A stretch of DNA of 19,984 nucleotides from Pseudomonadota bacterium (GCA_030836725.1 JAUPLV010000023.1:1-19984); one strand, 5' to 3'. Shown: positions 7,486 through 13,125, counted from the first letter of the stretch. The notes: generated from the letters alone by a model not told the origin. Made by a program: numbers and translations.

Positions 7486-7683
7486 ATGCGAATCGAAATT
7501 GATGAACACCTGTGCGCCAAGGTTCAAACCCTGACCACTCTGGATTTGAAAGAACCTGAGTATGCCTATTTTGTCGAGTTCCTCGCCGAGGTCGGCTTCT
7601 CTACCGTCAAGGCTGCGCTGAGGAAATACCCTGAATTAACGTTCGGCGATCTCGTCATGCTCCGCTATCGTGATTTCCACTGA
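7486..7683 (+). CDS. Uncharacterised 65-aa element-borne protein
   Basis: I do not recognise this protein. The start ATG 7486 was chosen because GGAGG (7477-7481) lies just upstream; an in-frame ATG at 7387 would give 98 residues but lacks such a signal and would translate through the arm-site region. The 65 residues (MRIEIDEHLCAKVQTLTT... to FGDLVMLRYRDFH) are mildly acidic, without membrane segment or signal peptide, and could form two or three helices. As the first gene of the element, upstream of the origin-like hairpin, it may be a copy-control, regulatory or accessory protein, but nothing in the sequence proves this. Confidence 0.6.
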   Translation: MRIEIDEHLCAKVQTLTTLDLKEPEYAYFVEFLAEVGFSTVKAALRKYPELTFGDLVMLRYRDFH

Positions 7684-7689
7684 ACGAGT

Positions 7690-7789
7690 GTTATCCACAT
7701 ATCCACGCGCCCGAAGCCCCGGCGGGATGCGCCCTAGCGCAATCCCAACGCCGGGGGCGCGCAGCGCGGCGGGTGGGTATGTGGGTAAC
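7690..7789 (+). other. Large nested hairpin, candidate replication or packaging signal
   Basis: The outer arms (7690-7711 and 7768-7789) pair at 21 of 22 positions on the plus strand, two as G-T wobbles. The inner arms (GCCCCGGCG 7716-7724 with CGCCGGGGGC 7749-7758) pair over 9 bp with one bulged G. An inner stem (7725-7732 with 7737-7745) closes a CCTA loop. TTATCCACA (7691-7699) is a perfect DnaA-box match; the opposite arm carries TTACCCACA on the other strand. The wobbles make the plus strand the better folder, which suits a single-stranded DNA or RNA function. Alternative reading: an operator for the adjacent promoter. Confidence 0.6.
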
Positions 7790-7796
7790 GCGGCGC

Positions 7797-7826
7797 TTGA
7801 CGAAGTTTTTTAATGGTTTGTATACT
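7797..7826 (+). promoter_or_regulatory. Sigma-70 promoter for rep
   Basis: The -35 TTGACG (7797-7802) and -10 TATACT (7821-7826) are each five-of-six matches to consensus, with an 18-base spacer. The predicted start, near 7833, leaves a leader of about 160 nt before the rep ATG. The promoter begins eight bases after the big inverted repeat, so structure or protein binding there could control it. Confidence 0.7.
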
Positions 7827-7994
7827 GGCTGCAGTCTGTCGCAAGACTGTTTTAAATATATTCGCCCAAGCATGCCGGGGCAGGTGAGCACAAGCTAGAA
7901 GCAGCGCAACAAGCTCACTGATTGGCGCCAAAAATTCGACAGGGTTGCGCCCCTGTCTTGCGACTTCATCGTTAACCAAACGCATGGAGTTGCT

Positions 7995-9065
7995 ATGTCC
8001 GTTACGCTACCTCTCGTTACCGAGCCTCTTTCGTATTCAGAAGGCCGGCCCCCATCGACTACCCGATACGTTCAAGCTGCTGACTGCGCGCGCGAGAGGC
8101 CGCAGGGCCGCGCGGGCACGCAGTCTGCTGCCCCCCGTATAGTAACTACGGGGGGAAACTCTTTTCCTCCCGAAACCCTGAAAAATCCATCGGCTGCGCT
8201 CGCGCATATCGACTGGTTCGCCTTCACCCTCACGCCGCCAGATGGCCGCGATTTGACCTGGCTGTTCTCCGAACTCGTCAGGCTTTTCGACATCACTGAA
8301 GCCGCCTCCACCGGCAAAGGATGGTTTGGTTACGCTGAGCGCCACGACCTTGGCGGCTATGGACTACTCGCCCACGGGGGGGAAAGTCAGCGCGGCAGTA
8401 TTCACGTCGAGCTGAACGCCACCGGCTGCGCCCGTGTTGCCGATTGGCTCACAGTCATGGAATGGGGGGAAACTCACAAAGCCACGATCACACGCATCGA
8501 CCTTGCGCATGACGACTTGAACGGCCAGACCGCATCTATCGCTACCGCGCTTCAGTGGCTCCGTGCCGGAGACTTCGCCACCAACGGCCGCCCACCTGCT
8601 GCGCAACTGATTGACGATCTCGGCTCGTGCAAAGGGAAAACGCTGTACGTTGGGAACCGGGTAAACGGCAAGCTCTGCCGTGTCTATGAAAAAGGCCGTC
8701 AGCTCGGCGACCCCTCAAGTCCATGGGTGCGGGTCGAAGTCGAGTTCCGCAACAAAAGCCGCGTCATCCCATGGGACACGCTCGCCAACCCCGGCCACTA
8801 CCTTGCTGGCGCTTATCCCTGTCTCGCTTTCCTGTCGGCGATACAGGAGAAGATTCGCACCATCACCAAGGCCGTGACCGTATCGCTTGCGCGTGCTGTC
8901 CATCACGCCCAGCAAATGACCGGCAAGCTGGTCAACGTCATGATGCAGCTTTATGGCGGCGATGCCTTCGCCGTGGTCAACGAACTGAAGCGCGACGGCA
9001 TCCCGCGACGGCTGCAAAACTATGCCGACTTTCTGCCCCAAATCATCGCGGGCGGCTCTGCATGA
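7995..9065 (+). CDS. Rep_trans-family replication initiator (rolling-circle Rep or MOBT-like relaxase)
   Basis: A 356-residue protein of the replication initiation factor family (Pfam Rep_trans), which includes pT181 RepC, filamentous-phage RstA-type initiators and MOBT relaxases. These nick one strand at an origin through a tyrosine. Visible blocks are HIDWFAFTL (71-79), GYGLLAHGG (121-129), ITRIDLAHDD (165-174), GKTLYVGNR (214-222), CRVYEKGRQLGD (228-239) and WVRVEVEFRNKSRVIPWD (244-261); Y218 or Y231 may be the nicking tyrosine. ATG 7995 has GGAG five bases upstream. Residues 1-45 look poorly conserved. The stop overlaps the next start (ATGA). A hairpin inside codons 46-54 may be the double-strand origin. 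Replication initiator and relaxase cannot be told apart from sequence alone. Confidence 0.85.
   Translation: MSVTLPLVTEPLSYSEGRPPSTTRYVQAADCARERPQGRAGTQSAAPRIVTTGGNSFPPETLKNPSAALAHIDWFAFTLTPPDGRDLTWLFSELVRLFDITEAASTGKGWFGYAERHDLGGYGLLAHGGESQRGSIHVELNATGCARVADWLTVMEWGETHKATITRIDLAHDDLNGQTASIATALQWLRAGDFATNGRPPAAQLIDDLGSCKGKTLYVGNRVNGKLCRVYEKGRQLGDPSSPWVRVEVEFRNKSRVIPWDTLANPGHYLAGAYPCLAFLSAIQEKIRTITKAVTVSLARAVHHAQQMTGKLVNVMMQLYGGDAFAVVNELKRDGIPRRLQNYADFLPQIIAGGSA
8131..8155 (+). other. Hairpin inside rep, candidate rolling-circle nick site
   Basis: CCCCCCGTA (8131-8139) and TACGGGGGG (8147-8155) form a perfect 9-bp stem around the loop TAGTAAC (8140-8146). In pT181-type plasmids, whose initiator belongs to the same family, the nick site lies in a hairpin loop inside the rep gene, which is the basis for this suggestion. 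It is not proven for this element. Confidence 0.5.
8150..8475 (+). repeat. Three GGGGGGAAANTC repeats inside rep
   Basis: GGGGGGAAACTC occurs exactly at 8150-8161 and 8464-8475, and as GGGGGGAAAGTC at 8377-8388. They sit in more than one reading frame and encode different residues (GGNS, GGES, WGET), so the similarity is at DNA level. The first copy begins in the right arm of the 8131-8155 hairpin, suggesting Rep-binding or strand-specific signals. Confidence 0.45.
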
Positions 9066-9361
9066 AAACCCTCGACCTGCTCGCCGCTGCTGAACTGCTT
9101 GGCCTTCATCCCGTCACGTTGCGGGGAAAGGCTCGCCGGGGCGAAATTCCGGGCGCCAAGATCGGCAAGAGCTGGGTATTCGTGGACGTTGATCTGATCG
9201 AGCATATCCGCGCACAATACCCGCTGCGGGTGATGCAGGGCGACAGACAGGAGCAATCTATATGTCACTCTACAAACGCAAAGACTCGTCCGTCTGGTGG
9301 CTCAAAATCCGCCACAACGGACAGACGATACAAAGAAGCACTGGGACTGACGACAAGCTGA
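9062..9361 (+). CDS. Small helix-turn-helix protein, probable excisionase
   Basis: A 99-residue protein starting MKTLDLLAAAELLGLHPVTLRGKARRGEIPGAKIGKSWVFVDVDLIEHIRAQY, a MerR/AlpA-like winged helix (residues 1-52) of the kind found in excisionases and directionality factors. It overlaps rep by ATGA and reads 100 bases into the integrase gene in another frame; the tail (about residues 67-99, CHSTNAKTRPSGG...) is encoded by that overlap. I recall similar tails in homologues from other proteobacterial elements, which favours the full-length reading, but that is memory. Expected roles are promoting excision and perhaps controlling int or rep. Confidence 0.8.
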   Translation: MKTLDLLAAAELLGLHPVTLRGKARRGEIPGAKIGKSWVFVDVDLIEHIRAQYPLRVMQGDRQEQSICHSTNAKTRPSGGSKSATTDRRYKEALGLTTS

Positions 9362-10284
9362 AAGCTCAAGAATATCACGACAGGCTTAAAGCCTCGTTGT
9401 GGGAGCAATCCCGGCTTGGCGTTAAGCCTCAGCGTTCTTGGCAGGAAGCGGTGTTGCGCTGGATCGCAGAAACATCCGACAAGCGCACGCACCGGGAAGA
9501 CCTTGTAAAGCTGAAGTGGCTTCATACCCATTTGGGACAGCGCCACCTGGACGAAATAACGCTCGACGTGATCGACACCATCCGGGAAGCACGACTCAAG
9601 GAAGGTACGAAAACCACGGCTAACCGTTACTTGGCGTTGGTGCGAGCAATACTCAGGCGGGCACGTGACGACTGGGAATGGCTCGACAAGGTGCCCAAGG
9701 TGAAGCTGTATAAGGAAGCAGAAGGACGCGAGCGCTCTATTACACCTGAACAGGCCAAGCGGCTGCTGGATGAGCTGCTACCCCATCAGCGCGATATGGT
9801 GCTTTTCTCTCTGCTGACAGGCTTAAGACAGGCCAATGTGTTGGGCTTGGAGTGGTCACGGGTCGATCTGGAACGCGGACATGCTTGGATTGATTCAGGT
9901 ACATCCAAGAACCGCCGCCCGATCTCGGTGCCGTTGAATCAGGACGCCATCGGGGTACTTCTCCGCCAAGTGGGAAAGCATCCTCAACGGGTGTTCACCT
10001 ATCAAGGCAAGCCCATCATGAACGCGAATACGCGGGCATGGCGTGAAGCGCTCACGCGGGCGGGAATTGAAGACTTCCGCTGGCATGATCTGCGCCATAC
10101 TTGGGCGACGTGGCACCGGCGGGCGGGAACGCCTACGCATGAGCTGCAACGCTTGGGCGGCTGGAAAACGGCATCAATGGTGGAACGCTACGCCCACCTT
10201 GCATCCGATCATCTGGCTGAGTCTGCGGCTCGTTTGGAAAGTGTTGTAGCTGGCTACGATTTGGCTACGGTGGGCCAGAAGTAG
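9262..10284 (+). CDS. int: Site-specific tyrosine integrase
   Basis: A 340-residue phage-type integrase with a complete active site: R189 (LTGLRQANVLGLEW), K216 (GTSKNRRPISVPL), H275 and R278 (WHDLRHTWATWH), W301 (LGGWKTASM) and nucleophile Y310 (VERYAHL). Residues 1-55 form an arm-binding-type N-terminus (MSLYKRKDSSVWWLKIRHNGQ), and 56-140 the core-binding domain. ATG 9262 is preceded by AGGAG nine bases upstream and lies within the HTH gene. It should recombine at the 45-bp tRNA-Lys core. Its last codons contain the right TGGCTACG arm pair, so coding and recombination-site functions overlap. No lesion is visible, so the element is probably still able to excise. Confidence 0.95.
   Translation: MSLYKRKDSSVWWLKIRHNGQTIQRSTGTDDKLKAQEYHDRLKASLWEQSRLGVKPQRSWQEAVLRWIAETSDKRTHREDLVKLKWLHTHLGQRHLDEITLDVIDTIREARLKEGTKTTANRYLALVRAILRRARDDWEWLDKVPKVKLYKEAEGRERSITPEQAKRLLDELLPHQRDMVLFSLLTGLRQANVLGLEWSRVDLERGHAWIDSGTSKNRRPISVPLNQDAIGVLLRQVGKHPQRVFTYQGKPIMNANTRAWREALTRAGIEDFRWHDLRHTWATWHRRAGTPTHELQRLGGWKTASMVERYAHLASDHLAESAARLESVVAGYDLATVGQK
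10251..10270 (+). other. Candidate integrase/excisionase arm site, right
   Basis: TGGCTACG occurs at 10251-10258 and again at 10262-10269, 11 bases apart, in the same orientation as the pair at 7459-7478. The site ends 48 bases before the right 45-bp core and lies in the final codons of int. Confidence 0.5.
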
Positions 10285-10286
10285 AA

Positions 10287-10310
10287 ACGGCCTGCATCGC
10301 TGCAAGCCGT
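10287..10310 (-). terminator. Element-supplied terminator for the restored tRNA-Lys
   Basis: On the minus strand: ACGGCTTGCA, GCGA loop, TGCAGGCCGT, then TTTCTACTT. The stem is 10 bp with one wobble. It lies nine bases past the tRNA CCA end and three bases after the int stop. The loop and layout match the displaced chromosomal terminator at 7272-7303. The T-run is short, so strength is uncertain. Confidence 0.6.
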
Positions 10311-10318
10311 CTCTGTAT

Positions 10319-10363
10319 TGGTGGGTCGGGCGAGATTCGAACTCGCGACCAACGGATTAAAAG
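10319..10363. repeat. Attachment site, right copy (within intact tRNA-Lys)
   Basis: These bases are identical over 45 positions to 7309-7353. Identity breaks at 10364 (tRNA A31), which sets the core boundary at the 5' side of the anticodon loop. Confidence 0.95.
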
Positions 10364-10394
10364 TCCGCTGCTCTACCGGCTGAGCTACCGACCC
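10319..10394 (-). tRNA. tRNA-Lys (anticodon UUU)
   Basis: The minus strand gives a full 76-nt cloverleaf: acceptor stem GGGTCGG with CCGACCC, D-arm GCTCAGCCGGTAGAGC, anticodon stem-loop with CTTTTAA (anticodon TTT at tRNA positions 34-36), T-arm with GAGTTCGAATCTC, discriminator A and encoded CCA. Its 3' 45 bases are the right attachment copy of the 3.0-kb element, so the functional gene is a hybrid of chromosomal 5' part and an identical 3' part. Minus-strand orientation agrees with the que-tol genes upstream of it. Confidence 0.97.
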
Positions 10395-10429
10395 ATGGAC
10401 GGGCGAGGCCGCATCCATGAAAGCGCGAA

Positions 10430-10459
10430 ATTATAGCCGAAGGTGAGCGGCCGGGTAAA
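10430..10459 (-). promoter_or_regulatory. Promoter of tRNA-Lys
   Basis: On the minus strand a perfect TATAAT lies at 10435-10430, preceded after an 18-base spacer by TTTACC (10459-10454). The predicted transcript starts near 10423, about 29 nt before the mature tRNA. The stretch between it and the upstream transporter gene shows no other clear signal. Confidence 0.65.
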
Positions 10460-10498
10460 GCCTCGCAACGGTTTTTTGATGCGCCCGGTCGCTTGGGC

Positions 10499-11674
10499 TT
10501 ACTCGCGCATCATCATGAAGTACTGCACTTTCATGGTGGCCGCACTGCCGATCACAATGGCAACAAAGGTGAGGATGGAGCCCAGCGCCAGGGTGGAAAA
10601 GCCGGTAACCCCCTGGCCGATGGTGCAGCCCATCGCCAGCACGCCGCCGAAGCCCATCAGGATCGCGCCGATCAGATGGTTGACGAAGTCGCGGCCGGAG
10701 GCGAACCATTCGATGCGGAAGCTGCGCGAAATCAGCGACCACAGCAGCGAGCCGGCGATCACGCCCGCCAGCGCCATGACGCCGAAGGTGAGCAGGGTGC
10801 GGTCGAAGCCGCCAGCGGCGTAGCCGAGGGTCTGCCCCATCGGGTTGATGAAGGTGAAGGATTGCGTGGCGAGCGGGCCGGCGGCGGCGGGTTTGACCGC
10901 TTCGGCCGGCGCATACATATCCCATTCCTGCACGTAGGTCTGCAGCGACATCATTTCGCCGTCCGCGTTCACCATGACGTTGCTGGTGACGTACCAGGCG
11001 CCGAGCACCGCGAGGCCGACCACGAGGCCGCCGAGAATGTTGTCGAAGCTGCCGCGGAATTCGGCTGACATGAATATCCATACCAGCAACAGCCCGCCGA
11101 TGGCGGCGCCCATCACCATGCGTCCGCTGGCGGCCTTGTCGCCGAAGAGCATCGAGCCGAGATCCTGGTTGGTGGTCAGCGCAATGGCGGTCGGGTTGGT
11201 CCACGAATAGAACAGGGTCGAATACAGGGTCTTGTCGCTGCCGGGGAAGGGGTTGATCATGAAATAGGCGATCAGGCCGATGATCAGCAGCACCATGATC
11301 GACTTGATGTTGCCGCCGCCGATCCGGATCAGGGTCTTGTTGCCGCAACCGGAAGCGAGCACCATGCCGATGCCGAACAGGAGGCCGCCAAACACGTTTT
11401 CGAGCCAGACGAGATTGTTCTGGCGGTAGGGCGGGAAGGTGCTGGAAAGACTCACCATGCCGGCCGCCTCCAGGCCCGTGACGCCGAGCACGCCGACCGC
11501 GATCGCCAGCATCCAGGCGCGCAGGCGGCCGGTGTCGCCCATGTTGACCCAATCGGAGACCGCGCCCATGGTGCAGAAGTTGGTCTTGTTGACCACGGCG
11601 CCCATGATCAGGGCGATCGCGAAAGCCATCCACAGAAAAAATGATTGCGCGCTGGTGAAATCTTCGTAGGTCAT
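10499..11674 (-). CDS. tsuA: TsuA/YeeE-YedE-family thiosulfate (sulfur-compound) transporter
   Basis: A 391-residue inner-membrane protein with about nine to eleven hydrophobic segments in two homologous halves. Hallmarks are NKTNFCTMGAVSDWVNMGD (C34), ASGCGNKTLIRIGGGNIKS (C110) and MGCTIGQGVTG (C350). TsuA imports thiosulfate by relaying it along conserved cysteines; other family members may carry related sulfur species. I chose the ATG at 11674 because AAGGA precedes it at good spacing; an upstream in-frame ATG at 11767 would add 31 hydrophilic residues and start beyond the predicted promoter. No tusA (sulfurtransferase) gene is adjacent. It stands between queC and tRNA-Lys and has its own possible promoter. 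Confidence 0.85.
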   Translation of the reverse strand: MTYEDFTSAQSFFLWMAFAIALIMGAVVNKTNFCTMGAVSDWVNMGDTGRLRAWMLAIAVGVLGVTGLEAAGMVSLSSTFPPYRQNNLVWLENVFGGLLFGIGMVLASGCGNKTLIRIGGGNIKSIMVLLIIGLIAYFMINPFPGSDKTLYSTLFYSWTNPTAIALTTNQDLGSMLFGDKAASGRMVMGAAIGGLLLVWIFMSAEFRGSFDNILGGLVVGLAVLGAWYVTSNVMVNADGEMMSLQTYVQEWDMYAPAEAVKPAAAGPLATQSFTFINPMGQTLGYAAGGFDRTLLTFGVMALAGVIAGSLLWSLISRSFRIEWFASGRDFVNHLIGAILMGFGGVLAMGCTIGQGVTGFSTLALGSILTFVAIVIGSAATMKVQYFMMMRE

Positions 11675-11739
11675 GGGTTCATCCTTCGTCTGGAACAGGG
11701 AAAACGGCTGTTGCCGAAATTGTCCTGATAAAAGCCGAA

Positions 11740-11767
11740 ATTCTAATGGTTTCGTCCCGAATTCCAA
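11740..11767 (-). promoter_or_regulatory. Possible promoter of the TsuA-like gene
   Basis: On the minus strand TTGGAA (11767-11762) and TAGAAT (11745-11740) are separated by 16 bases. The -10 matches five of six and the -35 four of six. It lies in the 118-base gap after queC and about 65 bases before the start codon. Nothing else clear is seen in the gap. Confidence 0.4.
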
Positions 11768-11792
11768 CCGGAGATTAAAAACCGGGCGTCAA

Positions 11793-12473
11793 TTATCCTG
11801 TCTGGCGACGATACCGCGTCGGATCGGGAATACCCGCCTGCTCGAAGCCCTGGCGACGCAGGCGGCAGGCATCGCAGGCGCCGCAGGCGCGGCCGTCGAC
11901 GTCGGCCTGATAGCAGCTCACGGTCTGCGCGAAGTCGACGCCGAGTTCGATGCCGCGGCGGACGATTTCCGCTTTCGACAGATATTGCAGGGGCGCGTGG
12001 ATGCGCAGCGTCGCCCCTTCGACGCCGGCACGCGTCGCCAGGTTGGCCATGTGCTCGAATGCCGCGATGAACTCGGGACGGCAGTCGGGATAGCCGGAAT
12101 AGTCGACGGCGTTGACGCCGATGAAAATGTCCCGCCCGCCGAGCACCTCGCTCCAGGCAAGCGCCAGCGCCAGCATGACGGTGTTGCGCGCGGGAACATA
12201 GGTGACGGGTATGCCCTCGGTCGGGCTTTCGGGCACGGCGATGGAGTCGTCGGTGAGCGCGGAGCCGCCGATGTCGCTCAGCCCCAGCTTGAGCACCCGA
12301 TGCTCGACCGCCCCCAGACTTTTCGCCACGCGCGCGGCAGCGGCGAGTTCGGCATTGTGGCGCTGGCCGTAATCCAGGCTCAGCGCATGGCAGGCGAACC
12401 CGGCCTCGCGCGCGATCGCCAGCACGGTGGCGGAATCCAGTCCGCCGGAGAGCAGGATGACCGCGGGTTTCAT
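11793..12473 (-). CDS. queC: 7-cyano-7-deazaguanine synthase QueC
   Basis: A 226-residue cytosolic ATP-dependent enzyme that converts 7-carboxy-7-deazaguanine to preQ0 on the way to queuosine in tRNA. The PP-loop SGGLDS (residues 9-14) lies at the N-terminus, and the zinc site C187, C197, C200 and C203 is in CYQADVDGRACGACDACRLR. The start ATG at 12473 overlaps the queE stop (ATGA), so translation is probably coupled; the long upstream open frame is a shadow of queE. It is the last gene of the ruv-tol-que run before a gap and the TsuA-like gene. Confidence 0.96.
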   Translation of the reverse strand: MKPAVILLSGGLDSATVLAIAREAGFACHALSLDYGQRHNAELAAAARVAKSLGAVEHRVLKLGLSDIGGSALTDDSIAVPESPTEGIPVTYVPARNTVMLALALAWSEVLGGRDIFIGVNAVDYSGYPDCRPEFIAAFEHMANLATRAGVEGATLRIHAPLQYLSKAEIVRRGIELGVDFAQTVSCYQADVDGRACGACDACRLRRQGFEQAGIPDPTRYRRQTG

Positions 12474-13120
12474 TTGCCGGGCGTGTTGCCCCATAGAAGC
12501 TTGTGCATCTGCATCTGCATCCGCACCGGAAGTTTGTCGGCCAGTATCCACTCGGCCAGCTGCGCGGGCGGCAGTTCGGCCTGCACCGGCGAGAACAGGA
12601 CGGGGCAAACCTGCGCCAGCTTCCGCTCCAGGATCCGTTGGCGCGCCCACTCGTAGTCGGCGCGGTTGGCCAGCACAAACTTGATTTCGTCATGCGGCGT
12701 GAGGTGGGCGATGTTCTCCCAGCGGTTGCGCGCCTCCTCGCCCGATTCCGGCGGTTTGATGTCGACGATGCGCGACACCTGCGGATCCACCTTGCCGATG
12801 TCGAGCGCGCCACTGGTTTCGAGCGACACCGAATAACCGGCGTCGCACAAGGCGGTCAGCAGCGGCAGGCAATTTTTTTGCGCCAGCGGCTCGCCGCCGG
12901 TGACGCACACGACAGGCACGCCGTAGCCGGCCACGCGCGCCAGCAGCGAATCGAGGGTGACGGTTTCGCCGGCCTGAAAACTGTAGGGGGTGTCGCACCA
13001 GCGGCAGCGCAGCGGGCAGCCCGACAGGCGGATGAACACGGTTGGCAAACCCGCGCGACTGGTTTCGCCCTGCAGGGAAAGAAAAACCTCCGTCAAACGG
13101 AGGCTCGGCGAATCGGTCAT
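12470..13120 (-). CDS. queE: 7-carboxy-7-deazaguanine synthase QueE
   Basis: A 216-residue radical-SAM enzyme that contracts 6-carboxytetrahydropterin to 7-carboxy-7-deazaguanine. The cluster motif is CPLRCRWC (C35, C39, C42); the preceding SLQGETSRAGLPTVFIRLSG and the VTGGEPLAQ SAM-binding block are typical. The start ATG at 13120 lies five bases after the cpoB stop and lacks a clear Shine-Dalgarno. Codons about 6-14 also form a terminator-shaped hairpin (13078-13103), which may cut down read-through from the tol genes. queD is not in the window. Confidence 0.95.
   Translation of the reverse strand: MTDSPSLRLTEVFLSLQGETSRAGLPTVFIRLSGCPLRCRWCDTPYSFQAGETVTLDSLLARVAGYGVPVVCVTGGEPLAQKNCLPLLTALCDAGYSVSLETSGALDIGKVDPQVSRIVDIKPPESGEEARNRWENIAHLTPHDEIKFVLANRADYEWARQRILERKLAQVCPVLFSPVQAELPPAQLAEWILADKLPVRMQMQMHKLLWGNTPGK
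13078..13103 (-). terminator. Terminator-like hairpin inside the start of queE
   Basis: On the minus strand CCTCCGT (13103-13097), loop TTG, ACGGAGG (13093-13087), then TTTTTCTTT. The 7-bp stem is perfect and the T-run follows directly. It lies within the queE coding sequence (residues SLRLTEVFLSL), about 20 nt after the start codon, so it could act as an intrinsic terminator or attenuator, with translation preventing its folding. Confidence 0.5.
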
Positions 13121-13125
13121 GGTTG

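Larger units (their letters stand above)
7684..7994 (+). other. 311-base non-coding control region of the element
   Basis: There is no gene here. It holds, in order, a 100-base nested inverted repeat (7690-7789), a sigma-70 promoter (7797-7826), a small hairpin at the predicted transcript start (CAGTCT 7832-7837 with AGACTG 7844-7849), an AT-rich stretch (7848-7862) and a second perfect hairpin (GACAGGG 7938-7944 with CCCTGTC 7951-7957) in the untranslated leader of rep. The leader of about 160 nt is long enough for control by antisense RNA or structure, but no specific mechanism is visible. Confidence 0.6.
7309..10318. mobile_element. 3.0-kb integrated Rep-Xis-Int element in tRNA-Lys(UUU)
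   Basis: The element is bounded by perfect 45-bp direct repeats (7309-7353 and 10319-10363), each equal to tRNA-Lys nucleotides 32 to 76 including CCA, so integration used the anticodon loop and left an intact tRNA on the right. Contents in order: possible promoter, 65-aa orphan, nested hairpin and sigma-70 promoter, Rep_trans initiator, HTH excisionase, tyrosine integrase, replacement terminator. All genes are on the plus strand, opposite to the tRNA. No coat, Zot/pI, type IV coupling or partition gene is present. Base composition appears less GC-rich than the flanks. It is likely able to excise and replicate as a circle of 3010 bp; packaging or transfer would need a helper. Confidence 0.9.

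Noticed and set aside
7691..7699. Chromosomal-type replication origin based on the DnaA box
   Set aside because: Only one perfect box (plus a variant in the opposite arm) is present, without a cluster; the hairpin and Rep gene fit a rolling-circle system better.
7995..9065. Element as a complete filamentous prophage
   Set aside because: Rep is of a type used by such phages, but coat, adsorption and Zot/pI genes are all absent and the spaces between genes are too small to hold them.
10431..11633. 400-aa minus-strand open frame antisense-frame to the transporter
   Set aside because: It is Arg/Gly/His-rich, with no domain, and lies in another frame of the TsuA-like gene, which has clear membrane segments and motifs.
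13104..13125. preQ1 riboswitch before queE
   Set aside because: Only five bases separate cpoB and queE, leaving no room for an aptamer, and no such motif was seen in the queE start.
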